A stretch of DNA of 64,000 nt from JAEZBP01 sp963832725 (lineage in GTDB: Bacteria; Myxococcota_A; Polyangia; Polyangiales; Sandaracinaceae): positions 1,240,001 to 1,304,000 of the forward strand of contig CAWHVG010000002.1 in NCBI GenBank assembly GCA_963832725.1. Reading direction: 5' to 3'. The notes beneath the pieces are model-generated. The model ran no database searches. It saw only the letters and a program-made list of their open reading frames with translations, and was not told where the DNA came from. The stretch's first letter is position 1. Each line of letters begins with the position of its first letter. Positions 62,312 through 64,000 of the stretch are shown here, one piece after another. Position numbers and translations under genes: made by a program.

Positions 62312-63636
62312 AGTGGCGCCGGCTCTCGGCGGTGGTGACCAAGGAGCTGCGCCAGCTCGCCCGCGATCGGATCACGCTGGCCATGATCGCCGGCATCCCC
62401 GTCATTCAGCTGGTCGTCTTCGGCTTCGCGATCAACTTCACGCTCCGCCACCTGCCGACCGCCGTCGCCGACCAGGCCAAGACGTCGGGCTCGCGGCAGC
62501 TGGTGATGGACATGCTGGCGACCGACGTCATCACGCCGGTCACCGACGCGCACTCGCCCAGCGAGCTGATGAGCCTCCTGCGGCGGGGCGAGATCGACGT
62601 CGGCATCGCCATCCCGCCGGACTTCGAGCGGCGCAAGTTCGAGGGGCGGCCGGTCGCGCAGGTCCTCGTCGACGGGAGCGACACGTCCGTGCAGGCCGCC
62701 GCAGCCCAGCTCGCGCAGGTGCCCGTGGGCACGCCCTCGCGCGGAGGTGGATCGGCCGCGGCGCAGGAGGCGCAGAACGAGGTCAGCGGTGGCGCCACCG
62801 CGGCCACGCCGAGGGGCGCGGAGGCGCGGACAGACGAGGCGGGCGAGCCGGCGACCCTGCCCGCGGGCATGGCGAACGTGCCGACCGGCACGGCCTCGCT
62901 CGACCCGGCCAGGAGCGTGGTGATCCTGAGCGAATCGGCCGAGAGCGCGGAGCTCCACCGTGAGCCGGGCTCGGCGCAGAGCACCACGCCGCGCGTGGGC
63001 CCGATCAGCGTGGTCAGCTTCTACAACCCCGACCGCCGCTCGTCGGTCTTCATCGTTCCGGGATTGATCGGCGTCATCCTCACCATGACGATGGTGCTCT
63101 TCACCGCCGTCGCGGTCGTCCGCGAGCGCGAGCGCGGCAACATGGAGCTCCTGATCGCGACGCCGATCACCCGCGCCGAGCTGATGATCGGCAAGGTCCT
63201 TCCCTACATCGCGATCGGGTTGGTGCAGACCACCGTCGTGCTGGCGCTCGGGATCTGGCTCTTCGACGTGCCGATCCGCGGCAGCGTGCTCGACGTCTAC
63301 ATCGCCGCCGCGCTGCTCATCGTCGCCAACCTCAGCCTCGGCCTCTTGATCTCGACCCGCGCCCAATCGCAGTTCCAGGCCATGCAGATGACCTTCTTCG
63401 TCTTCCTACCGTCGATGCTGCTCTCGGGGTTCATGTTCCCCTTCGGCGGGCTGCCGAAGGTGGTCCAATGGCTGGCCGAGATGCTGCCGCTCACCCACTT
63501 CGTCCGCCTCATCCGCGGCGTGATGCTCCGCGGCGCCAGCATCGGCGAGCTCTGGCCCGACGTGGCGGAGCTGGTGGGTTTCACGGTGATCATGATGGCC
63601 GTCGCCATCTTGCGCTTCCGCAAGCGGCTCGACTGA
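62308..63636 (+). CDS. ABC-2 type exporter permease (YbhR-like), with long periplasmic insert
   Basis: The product has 442 residues from GTG 62308. One N-terminal helix (ITLAMIAGIPVIQLVVFGFAINFTL), a large periplasmic domain, then about five helices from residue ~245 (FIVPGLIGVILTMTMVLFTAVAVVRERERGNMELLIATPITR) give the ABC-2 permease plan. The periplasmic region holds an ~85-residue Ala/Gly/Thr-rich insert (roughly residues 145-230) not expected in relatives of ~370 residues. It pairs with the upstream ATPase; a second permease subunit is not seen here, so the pump may be a homodimer. Confidence 0.9.
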   Translation: MKWRRLSAVVTKELRQLARDRITLAMIAGIPVIQLVVFGFAINFTLRHLPTAVADQAKTSGSRQLVMDMLATDVITPVTDAHSPSELMSLLRRGEIDVGIAIPPDFERRKFEGRPVAQVLVDGSDTSVQAAAAQLAQVPVGTPSRGGGSAAAQEAQNEVSGGATAATPRGAEARTDEAGEPATLPAGMANVPTGTASLDPARSVVILSESAESAELHREPGSAQSTTPRVGPISVVSFYNPDRRSSVFIVPGLIGVILTMTMVLFTAVAVVRERERGNMELLIATPITRAELMIGKVLPYIAIGLVQTTVVLALGIWLFDVPIRGSVLDVYIAAALLIVANLSLGLLISTRAQSQFQAMQMTFFVFLPSMLLSGFMFPFGGLPKVVQWLAEMLPLTHFVRLIRGVMLRGASIGELWPDVAELVGFTVIMMAVAILRFRKRLD

Positions 63637-63658
63637 TCCGCGCCGTGGCGGCGTCTCG

Positions 63659-64000
63659 TCACTCCTCGTCGGGCGCGTCGTCTTCCGCGGTCGGCGCGCG
63701 GGAGGCGCCGGCATAGCCGAGCGCTTCGAGCTGGCTGCGCAGCGTGTCGTCGATCTGGGTCCGCGCAGCCTGATGACGAGCCAGCGGCGCGTTCTCCTCG
63801 GCCTCCGCCAGCGACACGCCGAGCAGGCCGCGCAGGTAGCGGACGGCGATGGGCCGCTCGCTCGCGAGGTCGTGCGTCTCGTCGGGATCGGCGGCCAGGT
63901 CGTAGAGCTGCCAATGGCTCGGCGTGCGCTGGATGAGCTTGTAGCGGCCGACCACGATGGTCCGCCAGCCTTCCATGAACCCGGTGACCGCGGGGCGCGG
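63659..64000 (-). CDS. Sulfatase-family protein, C-terminal part (5' partial)
   Basis: The frame is open to the right window edge; 113 residues are visible. The tail WRTIVVGRYKLIQRTPSHWQLYDLAADPDETHDLASERPIAV is the characteristic C-terminal beta-sheet region of alkaline-phosphatase-superfamily sulfatases (GRYKLI... LYDLAADPDET). The active-site Cys/Ser lies outside the window, so activity and class cannot be judged. It is convergent with the ABC permease gene. Confidence 0.8.
   Translation of the reverse strand, partial: PRPAVTGFMEGWRTIVVGRYKLIQRTPSHWQLYDLAADPDETHDLASERPIAVRYLRGLLGVSLAEAEENAPLARHQAARTQIDDTLRSQLEALGYAGASRAPTAEDDAPDEE

Overview
The window is about 64 kb of very GC-rich DNA with dense, mostly intact bacterial genes on both strands. 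The gene content points to a predatory/soil-type member of the Myxococcota, plausibly Polyangiales near Sandaracinaceae. The signs are a myxobacterial-style Ser/Thr kinase whose catalytic loop reads HRDVSPSN, many lipoproteins whose mature part begins with Asp/Ala/Gly-rich linkers, a Cys-rich repeat lipoprotein, large PAS histidine kinases and HlyD/ABC exporters. This taxonomic call is inference from gene style. No rRNA, tRNA, integrase, transposase, CRISPR array or phage block was seen.

Layout. 0-8.7 kb: the end of an esterase, a D-serine dehydratase-like PLP enzyme, a DUF2452 protein, a Ser/Thr kinase, a FemAB/GNAT-like protein, a lipidated high-potential iron-sulfur protein, an aminotransferase and a TerB-like protein. 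8.8-16.6 kb: a very long Cys-repeat lipoprotein, an ExbD-domain lipoprotein, a cytochrome P450, an SLC13/RCK permease and a DUF3565-DUF1971 fusion. 16.6-23.0 kb: a 21-bp tandem array, lipoproteins of unknown function, and a TetR regulator divergent from an N-acyl-D-amino-acid deacylase gene across two TetR-type palindromes. 23.7-26.8 kb: sulfurtransferase plus TauE/SafE exporter, an SDR and a TPMT-like methyltransferase. 27-34.7 kb: beta-propeller/phosphoesterase lipoprotein, CapA-like protein and M20 peptidase. 34.8-39.4 kb: glycogen phosphorylase followed by a probable carbohydrate-active lipoprotein. 39.7-43.3 kb: a hypothetical gene, a second 21-bp array fused to a gene remnant, and a membrane glycosyltransferase. 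43.6-51.2 kb: a signalling block of five-PAS histidine kinase, receiver-kinase fusion, AraC remnant, Ser/Thr kinase, and a histidine kinase-response regulator pair. 51.3-57.3 kb: cydAB, biotin carboxylase and a metallophosphoesterase lipoprotein. 57.4-64 kb: an HlyD-type fusion protein, an LEA14-like lipoprotein, an M50 protease, a lipoprotein with an S74-like tail domain, an ABC-2 ATPase/permease pair and the end of a sulfatase.

The most unusual signals are structural. (1) At least five genes (3' ends near 5.4, 8.7, 12.4, 33.3 and 39.4 kb) carry a partial direct duplication of their own 3' end, including the stop codon. (2) Six otherwise conserved genes contain single-base or small frameshifts; four of these fall on a GATTC/GAATC pentamer where GATC would restore the frame, and one gene (21.3-23.0 kb) has five shifts. 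This could be sequence error or real decay and cannot be settled from one sequence. (3) A roughly 54-bp leader with RBS and start is duplicated in front of the HlyD gene (57.4 kb) and before the ABC exporter genes (61.1 kb), which suggests shared control of a split exporter. (4) cydB has no ATG/GTG/TTG at its expected start; a strong Shine-Dalgarno sequence points at an ATC codon. (5) Two unrelated 21-bp minisatellites (15 and 22 units) hold a codon-compatible period.
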